DNA of 64,000 nucleotides from Chromobacterium alkanivorans (GCF_016937655.1 NZ_JAFHKL010000012.1:1-64000), one strand, 5' to 3'. Shown: positions 51,005-60,303, counted from the first letter of the stretch. Made by a program: numbers and translations. The notes: a model not told the origin generated them from the sequence alone.

Positions 51005-51747
51005 CCTTGCCGTCCGTACGCCGCACCGGCTACGCCGCCGCCTCGCCTCCCGTCGAGATCGACGTGGAGGCCTACGCGCCGCTGGTCAAGAAGCTGGCCG
51101 GCATGATGATCGCCCGGCTGCCGGCCTCGGTCGAAATCGACGACCTGATCCAGGTCGGCGTCATCGGCCTGATCGAGGCCGCGCGCCAGTTCGACCCGGC
51201 CCAGGGCGTGATGTTCGAAACCTTCGCCAGCCAGCGGGTGCGCGGCGCGATGCTGGACGAGCTGCGCCGCGAGGACTGGATGCCGCGCCAGGCGCGCCGT
51301 CACTCGCGCCAGATCGAGGACGCGGTGCGCCAGCTGGAGCACCAGTTGGGCCGCGCGCCGCTGGAATCGGAAATCGCCGCGCAGATGGGCCTGGAACTGG
51401 AACAGTATCAGGACATGCTAGGCGATTGCCGCGGCATGACCTTGCTGCATTTCGAGGACTTTTCCAACGACGACGGCGACGCGCTGCCCGACGCGGTGGC
51501 CAATGTCGCCGACGAGGACTCGCCGGACCCGCTCGCGGCGCTGGCCGACGGCGGCTTCCGCCAGGCGCTGATAGACGGCATCAAGCTGTTGCCGGAGCGC
51601 GACCAGCTGGTGATGTCCCTGTATTACGAGCAGGAATTGAATCTGAAGGAAATCGGCGCGGTGCTGGGCGTCTCCGAATCGAGAGTCAGCCAGCTGCACA
51701 GCCAGGCCATCGCCCGGCTGCGCGCGCGCATCAAGGACTGGCTCTGA
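51001..51747 (+). CDS. fliA: Flagellar sigma factor FliA (sigma-28)
   Basis: A 248-residue sigma factor for late flagellar and chemotaxis genes. Region 2 reads LVKKLAGMMIARLPASVEIDDLIQVGVIGLIEAARQFDPAQG, with FETFASQRVRGAMLDELRREDW. Region 4 reads LPERDQLVMSLYYEQELNLKEIGAVLGVSESRVSQLHSQAIARLR. Its ATG overlaps the flhG stop (ATGA), showing coupling. No flgM is visible in the window. Confidence 0.95.
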   Translation: MTLPSVRRTGYAAASPPVEIDVEAYAPLVKKLAGMMIARLPASVEIDDLIQVGVIGLIEAARQFDPAQGVMFETFASQRVRGAMLDELRREDWMPRQARRHSRQIEDAVRQLEHQLGRAPLESEIAAQMGLELEQYQDMLGDCRGMTLLHFEDFSNDDGDALPDAVANVADEDSPDPLAALADGGFRQALIDGIKLLPERDQLVMSLYYEQELNLKEIGAVLGVSESRVSQLHSQAIARLRARIKDWL

Positions 51748-51793
51748 GCCGCCGCGCCCTGACGCGGCATAACATTAAAAACCGGAACTTCGC

Positions 51794-52543
51794 GTGGATA
51801 AGATAAGCATTGTAGCCATTCTGATGGGCCTGACCGCCATTATCGCGGGACAGGCGCTGGAAGGCGGCAACATCGGCTCCCTGATGCAGCTGACCGCCTT
51901 CATGATCGTCATCGGCGGCACCGTCAGCGCGGTGATGCTGCAAAGCACGCCCAAGCAATTCGCCGCCGGCGTGCGCATGCTGAAATGGATTTTCCAGCCG
52001 CCGGTGCTGGACCACGACAAGATGATCCGCGAGATCATCAACTGGAGCCAGACCGCGCGCAAGGGCGGCCTGCTGGCGCTGGAAGGCTACATCAATCTGC
52101 AGAAGGACCCCTTCATCAAGAAAGCGCTGCAAATGCTGGTGGACGGCGCGGAGCCTGACACCCTGCGTTCGGTGATGGATGTGGAGATCTCCATGTTCGA
52201 GCACGCGCGCAAACAGGCGGCGCGGATCTGGGAGTCCGCCGGCGGCTACGCGCCGACCATGGGCATTCTGGGCGCGGTGCTGGGCCTGATCCACGTGATG
52301 GAAAACCTGTCCGACCCGTCCAAGCTGGGCGCCGGCATCGCCGTCGCCTTCGTCGCCACCGTTTACGGCGTCGGCTCCGCCAACCTGCTGTTCCTGCCCA
52401 TCGCCAACAAGCTCAAGCACCTGATCGCCTCGGAAGTCGCCTTGAAAGAGCTGGTGGTGGAAGGCCTGGTCTCCATCGCCAACGGCGAAAACCCGCGCAT
52501 CATCGAAAGCCGGCTCAAGGGCTTCCTGGCGATGCACGAATAA
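51794..52543 (+). CDS. Flagellar motor stator protein, MotA/MotC type
   Basis: A 249-residue stator subunit of the MotA/PomA/ExbB superfamily. It has four membrane helices: two near the N-terminus (ISIVAILMGLTAIIAGQ and LMQLTAFMIVIGGTVSAVML) and two in the C-terminal half (YAPTMGILGAVLGLIHVM and GIAVAFVATVYGVGSANLLFLPI), with a cytoplasmic loop between. The size and the location after fliA resemble MotC of Pseudomonas. The start codon is GTG at 51794. A MotB/MotD partner, normally the next gene, is missing; a toxin-like gene stands there instead. A hairpin without a T-tract (52545-52565) follows. Confidence 0.9.
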   Translation: MDKISIVAILMGLTAIIAGQALEGGNIGSLMQLTAFMIVIGGTVSAVMLQSTPKQFAAGVRMLKWIFQPPVLDHDKMIREIINWSQTARKGGLLALEGYINLQKDPFIKKALQMLVDGAEPDTLRSVMDVEISMFEHARKQAARIWESAGGYAPTMGILGAVLGLIHVMENLSDPSKLGAGIAVAFVATVYGVGSANLLFLPIANKLKHLIASEVALKELVVEGLVSIANGENPRIIESRLKGFLAMHE

Positions 52544-52769
52544 TGAGCGCGCGCTCTGCGCGCTCTTCACCGCCGCACGCCAAGCCGGCGTCGCCCTCCT
52601 CTTCTTCCCCCGCGTCGCCGTTTTTTGAAAGACGGGCCCATCCTTTTCCGCTGCAATGACCGGCGTCGGACTTGCTGCGGCCTGAACGGAAAACGACAGA
52701 ACCGCCCGCCCATCGGTGCCGCCCCGCGAGCAAGCCCGCCGCCATCCCCAATCCAGCTTGGAAGCACAG

Positions 52770-53987
52770 ATGAAAATATCGAGCCCGATATCCATCCAAT
52801 CGATCTACTCGCAATTGCGGCAGCACCAGGCCCAACATCCCGACAAGTCGCAAGAGCCGAGCTTCGGTCTGAGCAAGAACGGCGCCCTGGTGGTGTACAA
52901 CAGCCGGCTGCACGGCTTGCTGCACCCGAACCAGACCAAACGCGCCAAAGCTTTCGTCCGGCACCTCTGCCAGGATCCGACCGCGCAAGCCAATCTTCGC
53001 GGCGCCAGGAAAGCGCTGATCAGCCAAAGCCATGTGGTGCACGACCGCGCCCAATACGGCGACCCCACGGCGAATTTCAGGCTGGACGCCCGACAGAACA
53101 AAATCGTCACCACCTCCTCCCCGCAGGAGAAGCTCTTGTTCGAGCGGGATAAAGCGCAAGTCTTGTCCGGCAGCGTGGCGCCGCTGATCGGCAAGGGCGT
53201 GCTCGCCTCCGCAGCCGGCGTCCAGACGGCCGCCCCGGCCGGCGTCGTCGACTGCATTCGCTACGACCGCGACGGCGAGAAAAAGGGCGGCGACGCCGTC
53301 TCCGCCGACTTCATCAAGTTCTACCACGGCGATCAGGCCAAGGCGGAAGAGCTGATTCCCGGCACGCCGATCGGCAACCATTACAATAAATTCCAGTTTG
53401 GCGACGCGCTGCGGCTGATCGAAATCGGCAACGGCCTGCAAGGCACGGTGGGGATGAAATTCGACACCGGCAAGATGCAGGACGGCGATTGCTGCCTGTT
53501 CAGCGCCGGCGCGCTCTCCGGCTGCACCATGGTCTACGCGCTGAAAGGAGGGATGCTTTACGCCTATCACGCCGGAACCGTCAAAAACGGCGACGATGAG
53601 TGGGAAACGGCAAGCGACGGGGCGCGCTCCATCGTCGATGCCCATCGCCAACTCAGCGGCGAAAAAACCGCGCTAGACAGCCCGGTCGGCAATAACCGCG
53701 AGCTGGCCGCCTTTCTTCGCGAGCATTTCGATCACGCGATGATGGTCTACAGCGGCAAGGGGACAACGCCGGATCTAGCGGACAGCGGCCATGTGCGCCA
53801 TTTTGACTACAACAAGACGCCGCTGCGGCAAGAGCTGGCCAGCGTCGGCAACGCGCTGGCGCTGCTCAAGAAGACCGGCGACAGCCTGAGCATTGAATTT
53901 CTCGGCGACAGCATGCGGATCAATCACAACTGCGGCGTGCATTCGCAGGATTCCGCCATTTACGCGGTCGACATTAGCCCGCTTTGA
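52770..53987 (+). CDS. CNF-like deamidase toxin, possible type III effector
   Basis: A 405-residue protein. The region about 235-390 carries LSGC (residues 249-252, in ALSGCTMVYALKGGMLYAYH) with His267 exactly 15 residues after Cys252. In E. coli CNF1 (Cys866, His881) and Bordetella DNT (Cys1305, His1320) the catalytic Cys and His are also 15 apart, and LSGC is shared with CNF1 and the Burkholderia lethal factor BLF1. These enzymes deamidate Gln in host proteins (Rho GTPases for CNF/DNT). There is no signal peptide or membrane segment; the Ser/Gln-rich N-terminus (MKISSPISIQSIYSQLRQHQ) would suit type III export. Codon use is richer in A/T-ending codons than in the neighbours by eye. The ATG has GGAAG upstream. 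Target and export route are inference. Confidence 0.72.
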   Translation: MKISSPISIQSIYSQLRQHQAQHPDKSQEPSFGLSKNGALVVYNSRLHGLLHPNQTKRAKAFVRHLCQDPTAQANLRGARKALISQSHVVHDRAQYGDPTANFRLDARQNKIVTTSSPQEKLLFERDKAQVLSGSVAPLIGKGVLASAAGVQTAAPAGVVDCIRYDRDGEKKGGDAVSADFIKFYHGDQAKAEELIPGTPIGNHYNKFQFGDALRLIEIGNGLQGTVGMKFDTGKMQDGDCCLFSAGALSGCTMVYALKGGMLYAYHAGTVKNGDDEWETASDGARSIVDAHRQLSGEKTALDSPVGNNRELAAFLREHFDHAMMVYSGKGTTPDLADSGHVRHFDYNKTPLRQELASVGNALALLKKTGDSLSIEFLGDSMRINHNCGVHSQDSAIYAVDISPL

Positions 53988-54015
53988 ACCCGCACCCGAT
54001 CGATACGCGCCGCCG

Positions 54016-54900
54016 CTACTGGAAAAACTGCTGCAGATAATCGACGAAGGCCCTGACCTTGCCCGGCACGTGCCGCCGCGCCGGGTAGACCGCGGACAGG
54101 TCCAGGCAGTGCCAGTCGTAATCGCCGAGCAGCGGCACCAGGGTGCCCTCGGCCAAGCCCTGCTCCACCAGGAAACGCGGCTGCAGAATCACCCCCATGC
54201 CGTGGACGGCGGCGTCGGTCAGGATGTCGCCGTTGTTGGCGCGCAGCATGCCCTTGACCTTGACCCGGCCGCTGCTGCCGTCCGGCGCGGTGAAATCCCA
54301 CAGATTGGGCTGGGCGGTCAGCGCGTACAACAGGCATTGATGCTCGGCCAGCTCCGCCGGCGTCGCCGGCGTGCCGCAGCGTTGCAGATAGCTGGGCGCG
54401 GCGACGACCAGGTCGCGGATCCGCGCCAGCCGGCGCGCCACCAGGGACGAGTCCGACAGATTCGACACCCGCAGTCCCAGGTCGAAGCCCTCTTCCACCA
54501 GGTCCACCCGCCTGTCGTTCAGGTTCAGTTCCACTTCGATCTGCGGATACTGCTGGTGAAAACCGGCCACCACGCGCCCCAGGTAGCGCATGCCGAAGGA
54601 CACCGGCGCCGACACCCGCAAACGCCCCACCGGGCTGCTGGCGCCGTGCGATAAGCGGGCGTCCAGATCGTCAAGCTCGGCCAGCAGGCCGCCGGCCTGG
54701 CCCAGATAGGTCTCCCCCGCCTCGGTCAAGGACAAACGCCGCGTGGTGCGGTGCATCAGCCGCACCCCCAGCCGCCCTTCCAGGCTGGACACCAGCTTGG
54801 TCACCATCGCCCGCGACAGCTCCAGCCGCTCGGCGGCGGCGGCGAAACTGCCCAGTTCCGCCACACAGACGAAGGCGCGGATTTCCGAAAAGCGGTCCAT
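54016..54900 (-). CDS. LysR-family transcriptional regulator
   Basis: A 294-residue regulator. Residues 1-60 are the winged helix (MDRFSEIRAFVCVAELGSFA, then AAAERLELSRAMVTKLVSSLEGRLGVRLMHRTTRRLSLTEAG). The rest is the periplasmic-binding-like effector domain, typical of the group beside quinone- or drug-responsive genes. ATG 54900 has AGGAA at good distance. It diverges from the DoxX gene, which is its probable target, with about 105 bp between starts. Effector unknown. Confidence 0.92.
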   Translation of the reverse strand: MDRFSEIRAFVCVAELGSFAAAAERLELSRAMVTKLVSSLEGRLGVRLMHRTTRRLSLTEAGETYLGQAGGLLAELDDLDARLSHGASSPVGRLRVSAPVSFGMRYLGRVVAGFHQQYPQIEVELNLNDRRVDLVEEGFDLGLRVSNLSDSSLVARRLARIRDLVVAAPSYLQRCGTPATPAELAEHQCLLYALTAQPNLWDFTAPDGSSGRVKVKGMLRANNGDILTDAAVHGMGVILQPRFLVEQGLAEGTLVPLLGDYDWHCLDLSAVYPARRHVPGKVRAFVDYLQQFFQ

Positions 54901-55005
54901 GATCATTTCCTATTGGTAAACAATATTTTTATTAATAGCGGATTTATTGAGTTTTCTCTACATGGTCAAATGCACTCCATCGCAAACTTGATTGGAACCC
55001 ACACC

Positions 55006-55392
55006 ATGAACCGCTTCCAGAACCCTGCCCTCGGCACCCTGATCCTGCGTCTGTCGCTGGGCCTAATGTATCTGTCCCATGGCCTGCTCAAGCTGCTGGT
55101 GTTCACCCCGGCCGGCACCGCCGGTTACTTCGCCAGCCTGGGCCTGCCCGGCTTCGTCGGCTACCTGGCCATCCTGGCCGAAGTCGGCGGCGGCCTGCTG
55201 CTGCTGTCCGGCTTCTTCGCCCGCTGGGTGGCGCTGGCGCTGACCCCGCTGCTACTCGGCACCATCGTGCTGGTGCACGGCGCCCACGGCTGGATGTTCG
55301 CCAACGAAGGCGGCGGCTGGGAGTACCCGGCCTTCCTGATCGCCGGCTCGCTGGCCCTGTTCTTCCTCGGCGACAACAAGCGCCAGGCCTGA
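55006..55392 (+). CDS. DoxX family membrane protein
   Basis: A 128-residue protein with four membrane helices: residues about 10-35, 45-70, 72-95 and 103-122. RLSLGLMYLSHGLLKLL and the GLPGFVGYLAILAEVGGGLLLLSGF region are DoxX features. DoxX-like proteins are linked to redox and quinone stress; the exact activity is unclear. The ATG at 55006 was chosen because upstream in-frame sequence runs into the LysR gene. Likely regulated by the divergent LysR protein. Confidence 0.85.
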   Translation: MNRFQNPALGTLILRLSLGLMYLSHGLLKLLVFTPAGTAGYFASLGLPGFVGYLAILAEVGGGLLLLSGFFARWVALALTPLLLGTIVLVHGAHGWMFANEGGGWEYPAFLIAGSLALFFLGDNKRQA

Positions 55393-55615
55393 CACGGCGG
55401 CGTCTCCCGCCCGCCCAAGACGGCGGCCCTCCGACGGGCCGCCGTTTTCCATTTATCGCACAACAAAAATGCAACAGCCGGCCGGCTGTCGCGCGCGCCG
55501 CCAAGGCCTCCGCTTTGGCGCGCAAAATCAATCCCCGCCGCGGCCGCCCCGCTCCCTTCCCCGCCGCCGACGCGCGTACTAGTGCAAATACGTGAATTCC
55601 TACTTGCGCAATTTC

Positions 55616-55629
55616 TTGATTGCCATCAA
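55616..55629 (+). promoter_or_regulatory. FNR-type palindrome upstream of the PTS operon
   Basis: TTGATTGCCATCAA is a perfect match to TTGAT-N4-ATCAA. It lies about 230 bp before the start codon. If FNR acts here as a class II activator, transcription would start near 55664, with the -10 region inside the HexR-like site. Confidence 0.6.
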
Positions 55630-55647
55630 GCTGCACCGTTATTTCGA

Positions 55648-55662
55648 TGTAGTTAAACTACA
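55648..55662 (+). promoter_or_regulatory. HexR-like palindrome upstream of the PTS operon
   Basis: TGTAGTTAAACTACA is a perfect inverted repeat around one base and fits the HexR motif (TGTARTWWWAYTACA, as recalled) of gamma- and betaproteobacteria. HexR represses sugar-catabolic genes until KDPG appears. Its place 19 bp after the FNR-type site would suit control of the same promoter. Confidence 0.5.
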
Positions 55663-55860
55663 ATATTGGCATCATATCGCCAGTTGGACAGTAAGCGTCT
55701 GTACTGTTGCGGCGCCATGAATGTCACAGCGCCATCGAATCAAGACAGGCCTATCCGTACGGTGTACCCTATCCGGCACGCCACGCGGAACCGCTCATGA
55801 AGAAGCAGGCCGACGCTCGTAATAAAACAACTGATAAATTCCCGATCTGAGGAGTTACAT

Positions 55861-58380
55861 ATGAGCACACCCTTGCCAAGACTGAAGATCCTCGCCCCCC
55901 TCTCCGGGTGGCTGGTCGCCCTGGACACCGTCCCGGATCCGGTGTTCGCCGGCAAGATGGTGGGAGACGGCATCTCGCTGGACCCCACTTCCTGCAGTCT
56001 GCTCGCGCCGGTCTCCGGCGTCGTCAGCAACCTCCATTCCGCGCACCACGCGCTCACCATCACCTCGCCCGAAGGCGTGGAAGTGATGGTGCACATCGGC
56101 ATCGACACCGTCATGCTCAAAGGCCAGGGCTTCCAGCCGCTGGTGGAACAAGGACAACGCGTCAGCGCCGGCCAGGCGCTGATCGACTTCAATCTGGATT
56201 TGGTGGCGCGCAACGCGCAGAGCCTGCTGACCCAGATCATCATCACCAACGGCGACCAGACCGTCAGCGCCATGCACCAAGCCAGCGGCCTGGCCGAGGC
56301 CGGCAAGACCGCGGTGCTGGAGCTGGAACTGGCCGGCGCGGCCGCCGCCGCGGCGCCGGCCGCCGGCGGCGCCAAGCTGCTGTCGCCGGACATTGAAATC
56401 ACCAACCCGGCCGGCCTGCACGCCCGCCCGGCCGCGGTGTTCGCCAGCAAGGCGAAAAGCTTCCAGGCCGACATCCACCTGCTGCTGGGCGAACAGTCCG
56501 CCAACGCCAAGTCCGTGGTCGGCGTGATGGGGCTGTCCACCCGCAACGGCGACAAGGTGCGCATCGAAGCCGCCGGCGCGGACGCCGAACAGGCGCTGGC
56601 CGAGCTGACCCAGCTGCTGCTGGACCGTTGCGGCGAGGCCGAGGACGAAGCGCCGGCCGCGCCGGCGCCCATCGCCGCCGTCGCCCAGCAACAGGAAAGC
56701 GCCGAGCTGCTGGTCGGCGTCGGCGCCTCTCCCGGCCTGGCCATCGGCCGCGTCTATCATCACCGGCTGCAGGAGTTCGACGTGCCGGAATTCGGCCAGG
56801 GCGCCAGCCTGGAGCAACAGCACTTCGCCCGCGCCACCGAAGAAGCCGCCCAGCAGATCGACGCGGTCAAGAGCCAGCTGACCGACGCCGCCAAGCAGGC
56901 CATCCTGTCCATGCACCAGGAACTGCTGCAAGACCCGGACCTGCTGGCGCAAACCTACGCCGGCCTGGCCGACGGCAAGTCCGCCGCCTGGTCCTGGCGC
57001 GCCGCCTTCAGCTCCTACTCCGCGCGCCTGGAAGCGCAAGACAACGCGCTGCTGCGCGAACGCGCCAACGACATCCGCGACGTGGGCCGCCGCGTGCTGG
57101 CGCTGCTGGCCGGCGTCAAGCAGGCCAGCCTGGACGTGCCGGCCGGCTCCATCCTGATCGCGGAAGACCTGACCCCGTCCGACACCGCCGCGCTGGACCC
57201 CAAAAAAGTGCTGGGCTTCTGTACCCGCACCGGCGGCGCCACCAGCCATGTGGCCATCCTGGCGCGTTCGCTGGGCATCCCGGCGATCTGCGGCATCTCC
57301 CAGGCCGCGCTGGCTCTGCCCGACAGCGAACAGGTCATCATCGACGGCGGTCGCGGCACGCTGCGCATCGCGCCTAACGCCGAACAACTGGCCAGCGCCG
57401 AGGCGGAAATCGCCCAGATCGCGGAGCGCCGCGCCGCCGAGGCGGCGATGTCGCAGCGCGAAGCGCGCACCAGCGACGGCGTCCGCATCGAAGTGGTGGC
57501 CAATATCCGCAACGCCGCCGACGCGCGCGAAGCGGTGGCCAAGGGCGCCGAAGGCGTGGGCCTGCTGCGTTCGGAGTTCCTGTTCGACAACCGCGACACT
57601 CCGCCCAGCGAGCAGGAACAGGCGGAGGAATACTGCGCGGTGGCCCGCGCGCTCGGCGCGGAACGACCGCTGGTGGTGCGCACGCTGGACGTGGGCGGCG
57701 ACAAGCCGCTGTCCTATCTGCCGCTGCCCAAGGAGGACAACCCCTTCCTCGGCCTGCGCGGCATCCGCGTCAGCCTGGAGCGTCCGGACCTGCTGCGCAC
57801 CCAGTTGCGCGCCATCCTGCAGGCCGCGCCGCTGACCCGCCTGCACATCATGTTCCCGATGGTGGCCTCGCTGGACGAGCTGCGCGCCGCCAAGGCCGTC
57901 CTGGCCGAAGAGCAAGCCGCCAGCGGCCGGCAAGACGTCAAGGTGGGCATCATGGTGGAAGTGCCGTCCGCCGCCGTCATGGCCGCGCGCTTCGCGCCGG
58001 AAGTGGACTTCTTCTCCATCGGCACCAACGACCTGACCCAGTACGTGCTGGCGATGGACCGCGGCCACCCGCAGCTGGCCAAGCAGGCCGACGCGCTGCA
58101 CCCTGCGGTGCTGGCGATGATAGCGATGACCTGCGACGGCGCGCGCGCCCACGGCAAATGGGTGGGCATCTGCGGCGGCCTGGCCTCAGACGAGCGCGCC
58201 GCGCCGCTGCTGGTGGGCATGGGCGTCACCGAGCTGTCGGTCAGCACCCCGGCGCTGGCCGCGGTCAAGGCCACGCTGTCGCGCTGGAGCGCGGAGGAGT
58301 GCCGGACCCTGGCGCAACAGGCGCTGGCCCTGTCCACGGCGAGCGAAGTCCGCGAACACCTGAACGCGCAAGCCAGATAA
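55861..58380 (+). CDS. PTS multiphosphoryl transfer protein (EIIA-HPr-EI fusion)
   Basis: An 839-residue fusion. Residues 1-150 are a glucose-type EIIA with phosphohistidine His78 (VMVHIGIDT). Residues about 172-260 are HPr with His188 (GLHARPAAVFA). Residues about 285-839 are Enzyme I with His463 (GGATSHVAILARS), the PEP-site segments LLRSEFLFDNRD and TLDVGGDKPLSYLPLP, and GTNDLTQYVLAMDRG. It passes phosphate from PEP to the membrane component encoded next (NagE). This arrangement equals NagF of Pseudomonas-like GlcNAc systems. A poly-Ala linker joins EIIA and HPr. GAGGAG lies upstream of the ATG. Confidence 0.93.
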   Translation: MSTPLPRLKILAPLSGWLVALDTVPDPVFAGKMVGDGISLDPTSCSLLAPVSGVVSNLHSAHHALTITSPEGVEVMVHIGIDTVMLKGQGFQPLVEQGQRVSAGQALIDFNLDLVARNAQSLLTQIIITNGDQTVSAMHQASGLAEAGKTAVLELELAGAAAAAAPAAGGAKLLSPDIEITNPAGLHARPAAVFASKAKSFQADIHLLLGEQSANAKSVVGVMGLSTRNGDKVRIEAAGADAEQALAELTQLLLDRCGEAEDEAPAAPAPIAAVAQQQESAELLVGVGASPGLAIGRVYHHRLQEFDVPEFGQGASLEQQHFARATEEAAQQIDAVKSQLTDAAKQAILSMHQELLQDPDLLAQTYAGLADGKSAAWSWRAAFSSYSARLEAQDNALLRERANDIRDVGRRVLALLAGVKQASLDVPAGSILIAEDLTPSDTAALDPKKVLGFCTRTGGATSHVAILARSLGIPAICGISQAALALPDSEQVIIDGGRGTLRIAPNAEQLASAEAEIAQIAERRAAEAAMSQREARTSDGVRIEVVANIRNAADAREAVAKGAEGVGLLRSEFLFDNRDTPPSEQEQAEEYCAVARALGAERPLVVRTLDVGGDKPLSYLPLPKEDNPFLGLRGIRVSLERPDLLRTQLRAILQAAPLTRLHIMFPMVASLDELRAAKAVLAEEQAASGRQDVKVGIMVEVPSAAVMAARFAPEVDFFSIGTNDLTQYVLAMDRGHPQLAKQADALHPAVLAMIAMTCDGARAHGKWVGICGGLASDERAAPLLVGMGVTELSVSTPALAAVKATLSRWSAEECRTLAQQALALSTASEVREHLNAQAR

Positions 58381-58472
58381 ACGCAAGAGAATCTCCGGCC
58401 ATCCGGAGCGATGTGGGGCGGCGAGCGCGCCGCCCGCTATTTCCTACGCTGTTGAGCAAGGAATGAACCACC

Positions 58473-60236
58473 ATGTTTAGTCAATCATTCGCATTTCTGC
58501 AAAAGATCGGCAAGGCGCTGATGCTGCCGGTAGCCGTGCTGCCGGTGGCCGGCCTGCTGCTGGGCATAGGCGCCACCGATTTCCACACCCAGAACACCGT
58601 CGCGCTGGCCATCCTGTCGCTGATGAAAAACTCCGGCGACGTGATCTTCGGCAATCTGCCGCTGATCTTCGCCGTCGGCGTGGCGCTGGGCTTCACCGAA
58701 AACGACGGCGTGGCGGCGATCGCCGCCGTGATCGGCCATCTGGTCACCACCGTCACCCTGGGGGTGATGGCCGGCCTGATGGGAGTCAAGCCCGACACCA
58801 TCATGGGCCTGCCGTCGATACAGACCGGCGTGTTCGGCGGCATTCTCGCCGGCGGCCTGGCGGCCTATATGTTCAACCGCTTCTACCGGATCAAGCTGCC
58901 CGAATACCTGGGCTTCTTCGCCGGCAAGCGCTTCGTGCCCATCATCACCGCCATCAGCGCCATCGCGCTGGGCGTGGCGCTATCCTTCATCTGGCCGCCG
59001 ATAGGCAACGGCATCAAGAGTTTCTCGCAGTGGGCCGCGGTCAGCGACCCGCGCACCGCCGCCACCGTCTACGGCCTCGTCGAACGGCTGCTGCTGCCCT
59101 TCGGCCTGCACCACATCTGGAACGTGCCCTTCTTCTTTGAAATCGGCGCCTTCCCCGACGCGGTCAGCGGCAAGATGATCCATGGCGACATCAACCGCTT
59201 CTTCGCCGGCGACCCCACCGCGGGCATCCTGTCCGGCGCCTTCCTGTTCAAGATGTTCGGCCTGCCGGCCGCGGCCATCGCCATCTGGCATTCGGCCAAG
59301 CCGGAGAACCGCGTCAAAGTGGGCGGCATCATGATTTCCGCCGCGCTGACCTCCTTCCTGACCGGCATTACCGAACCGATTGAATTCTCCTTCCTGTTCG
59401 TGGCGCCGGTGCTCTACCTCCTCCATGCCTGCCTGGCGGCGTCGGCGCAATTCATCGCCAACACCCTGGACATGCACATGGGCTTCACCTTCTCCCAGGG
59501 CGGCATCGACTTCCTGATGTTCAACCTGATCGGCGACAAGGCCAAGCACGCCTGGTACGTGTTCATCCTCGGCCCGATCTACGCGGCCATCTACTATGGG
59601 GTGTTCCGCTTCGTCATCGCCAAGTTCAACCTGAAGACTCCGGGCCGCGAAGACGAGAGCGCCGACGCCGGCGCGGCGGTCAGCGAGGACGCGCGCGCGC
59701 GCGAACTGGTGCTGGCCTTTGGCGGCCGCTCCAACATCAGCAGCCTGGACGCCTGCATCACCCGGCTGCGCATCGCGGTGCGCGAGCCGGCCAAGGTCAA
59801 CCAGGCCAAGCTCAAGAGCATGGGCGCCTCCGGCGTGGTGGTGGTAGGCAACGGCATCCAGGCCATCTTCGGCCCGCAGTCGGAAAACCTGAAAACCGAT
59901 ATGGAAATCTATCTGCGCGGCGCCGGCGCGGACGCCGAAATCGACGCCCCGGCCAGCGCGCCGGCTCCGACGGCTCCCGCCGCGGCGCCGACGCCCGCCG
60001 CCGATCAGAACCAGGCCGCGGCGTTGCGCCAGGCGCTGGGCGGCGCGGCCAATCTGGCCAAGGTGGAAGCCATCGCCCATACCCGCTTGCGCGTGGAGCT
60101 GAAACAGGGCGCGCTGTTCAATCAGGACGCCGCTCACGCGGCCGGCGTGGCGGCGATGCAGGAAGTGGCTCCCGGCGTCTGGCACCTGATCGTCGGCGAC
60201 CGGGCCGCCGGCCTGGCGCAGGCGCTGCAAAGCTGA
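58473..60236 (+). CDS. nagE: PTS N-acetylglucosamine transporter, IICB(B) component NagE
   Basis: A 587-residue membrane transporter of the glucose/GlcNAc PTS. IIC (residues 1-380) begins [29 protein letters not shown] and contains the [15 protein letters not shown] motif. The IIB domain has phosphocysteine Cys428 ([10 protein letters not shown]). A second IIB-like domain at about 505-587 ([23 protein letters not shown]) has His536 where the Cys would be, so it cannot be a normal phosphocarrier. GlcNAc is the likely substrate by similarity, glucose cannot be excluded. It follows the EIIA-HPr-EI gene by 92 bp; no nagA/nagB in the window. Confidence 0.9.
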   Translation: MFSQSFAFLQKIGKALMLPVAVLPVAGLLLGIGATDFHTQNTVALAILSLMKNSGDVIFGNLPLIFAVGVALGFTENDGVAAIAAVIGHLVTTVTLGVMAGLMGVKPDTIMGLPSIQTGVFGGILAGGLAAYMFNRFYRIKLPEYLGFFAGKRFVPIITAISAIALGVALSFIWPPIGNGIKSFSQWAAVSDPRTAATVYGLVERLLLPFGLHHIWNVPFFFEIGAFPDAVSGKMIHGDINRFFAGDPTAGILSGAFLFKMFGLPAAAIAIWHSAKPENRVKVGGIMISAALTSFLTGITEPIEFSFLFVAPVLYLLHACLAASAQFIANTLDMHMGFTFSQGGIDFLMFNLIGDKAKHAWYVFILGPIYAAIYYGVFRFVIAKFNLKTPGREDESADAGAAVSEDARARELVLAFGGRSNISSLDACITRLRIAVREPAKVNQAKLKSMGASGVVVVGNGIQAIFGPQSENLKTDMEIYLRGAGADAEIDAPASAPAPTAPAAAPTPAADQNQAAALRQALGGAANLAKVEAIAHTRLRVELKQGALFNQDAAHAAGVAAMQEVAPGVWHLIVGDRAAGLAQALQS

Positions 60237-60254
60237 GCCGACTCAAAACCATGC

Positions 60255-60288
60255 AAAAACGCCAGCGAGAGCGCTGGCGTTTTTTATT
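60255..60288. terminator. Bidirectional terminator after nagE
   Basis: A 12-bp stem (AAAACGCCAGCG with its complement, 4-nt loop) with T-tracts on both strands serves nagE and the convergent HAD phosphatase gene. Confidence 0.92.
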
Positions 60289-60303
60289 GGGATTCCGTCT
60301 AGG

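Larger units (their letters stand above)
55393..55860. other. Intergenic region upstream of the PTS operon
   Basis: About 470 bp with no gene visible. The left half is GC-rich; the right half (from about 55580) is AT-richer and holds the FNR-like and HexR-like palindromes listed separately. Confidence 0.6.
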
